Assembly: GCA_029339505.1 (NCBI GenBank)
Contig: JAQISU010000156.1
Location: 575,001 to 639,000, forward strand
Source: Unio delphinus
Taxonomy: Eukaryota; Mollusca; Bivalvia; Unionida; Unionidae
Length of the DNA stretch: 64,000 bases
Direction: 5' to 3'
Position 1 is the first letter of the stretch. Each line of letters opens with the position of its first letter. The notes under the pieces are model-generated. The model saw only the letters and a list, made by a program, of their open reading frames with translations. It made no database searches and had not been told where the DNA came from. Shown piece after piece: positions 62,856-64,000 of the stretch. The position numbers and the translations under genes were made by a program.

Positions 62856-64000
62856 GGAAGTATAACTGTGGTTGATTTGGTAGCTGCCAAGCCATTACTT
62901 CTCGCATCCTAATACATATTCTTAATGTCAGCGCTGATTATGCTATGTCGCTTCGATTCATTTCGGACAAACGATAGCGCACCTATATATCACATGTGAC
63001 GTCACGAGTCGATCTCTTCTAACTGGAAATTTAAACAAGGAGAAGATAAGTGCGATGTTCCATATATTATCTGTCTATGCATAACAAGTAGCATCGGTCC
63101 ATTTCAGTGTCAATCATTTGCCTAGAACAGATACACACTTAGCCTCTTGTCGAAACATTTTTTGTCCTTGTGTTGTATAAGTGTTTGTCTGTGTTTGTTC
63201 ATCCTCGTGTATACTTTTTGTCCCCATAAACCCAATGTCCACATTTAACATAGTAAATGCCCATACTTACTAAATTATCGCGTATTGAGGACAACTCGAA
63301 CATTGTTGCTAATTCGCACCAGACTGATGTCAGCCACTTGTAACACTGTTACCATTTGAGCACATGAACTCTTTTGACCCTTTAAATAGGTTTGACCCTA
63401 AAGTGCCATTCCATTGTTAAATCTATGGACTGAATTAACATAGGAATTCCTATATGACCCCCACGTGTCCCTCGCACTTTTACCCAAGAAATATCATTGA
63501 CTCGCAAAGGTCATATATCACTACTCATATATTACCAAATATAATGTTCTACGACTGTTTTTAAAATACATATACATTTTATCGTGTAATAGCTAATGTT
63601 AGAATTTAACGTAGAAAGATATTAAGATGACGAAAACACTATTACTTTTTTTTATTTAAAAATGTTAATTTTAAATATGCATCACTCCATTACACTTGAA
63701 GCGTTAATACACAGATTATACGACACGATCAAGAATTTGTTAAAAATATTTTCTGAATTAGTTGTATCTTATCTGTACATATATTAAATGGTTTTCTTTA
63801 AGAAAGCATTTTTGACAATACGATATATTGAACCAGAAATGAAAATATGCTTAAGTCATTAGTTACAAACATATATCTATCAAAATGATTATGTTCCATA
63901 ATACAGACAAGGCCAACCACTATATGAAGATATACGCAAAATGAAACTGGTGACAACTAGGAACATAATATGTTTTATGTAAATCAACATTGTCAAACAG
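62856..64000. other. no gene recognised
   Basis: AT-rich; no convincing coding frame or repeat. Confidence 0.5.

Overview
This window is animal nuclear DNA, AT-rich and packed with repeats. The evidence is spliced exons with GT/AG borders, GPI-anchored Ly6-like and mucin-like exons, a tRNA-derived SINE, several LINE remnants, an LTR retrotransposon and many microsatellites. A marine invertebrate is likely, perhaps a bivalve mollusc, but that guess rests on repeat style only.

Two near-complete copies of one virus-like DNA transposon dominate the window: E1 (2112-17412, 15.3 kb) and E2 (41414-56632, 15.2 kb), in opposite orientation and about 24 kb apart. They belong to the Polinton/Maverick (adintovirus-like) group. 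Each has terminal inverted repeats (TIRs) of about 305 bp, a retroviral-type integrase, an A32-like packaging ATPase, an adenain-like protease, a probable double-jelly-roll major capsid protein, a probable penton protein, two core/lytic virion proteins and a possible fibre. Three features are unusual. A single ~1290-aa protein joins a family B polymerase-like region, an SF1 helicase and an HNH domain. A zinc-ribbon ORF is followed in the -1 frame by a parvovirus-type PLA2 domain behind a perfect A-AAA-AAC slippery site, in both copies. A non-coding block holds tandem hairpins whose arms vary with compensation. Both copies are flanked by 5-bp target duplications (AGTTA for E1, CCATG for E2) and both empty sites can be inferred: E1 sits in the RNase H domain of a LINE, E2 in a 58-bp satellite array. 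E1 is decaying (integrase frameshift, HNH frameshift, fibre stop codon, lost zinc ligand). Every matching frame in E2 is open.

Layout: 1-2111 SINE, minisatellite and LINE 3' end; 2112-17412 E1; 17413-17880 rest of the LINE; 17880-29766 satellites, a two-exon 3' end of a Ser/Thr-rich GPI-anchored gene (18448-23040), telomere-like minisatellite and CR1-like LINE debris; 29767-36310 a young Gypsy LTR element with Gmr1-type domain order (PR-IN-RT-RH) and most of gag missing; 36552-38145 two exons of a Ly6/uPAR-like GPI protein; 38146-41413 repeats and a LINE fragment; 41414-56632 E2; 56633-64000 satellite continuation, two LINE endonuclease fragments, microsatellites and a possible solo LTR.

Inferred working of E1/E2: integrase inserts linear DNA bounded by the TIRs; the polymerase-helicase protein copies it; capsid, penton, core proteins, protease and ATPase build and fill a virion; the PLA2 product would act in membrane passage. 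Genes are packed as divergent pairs with 5- and 24-nt gaps, tail overlaps and a TAATG stop-start overlap.
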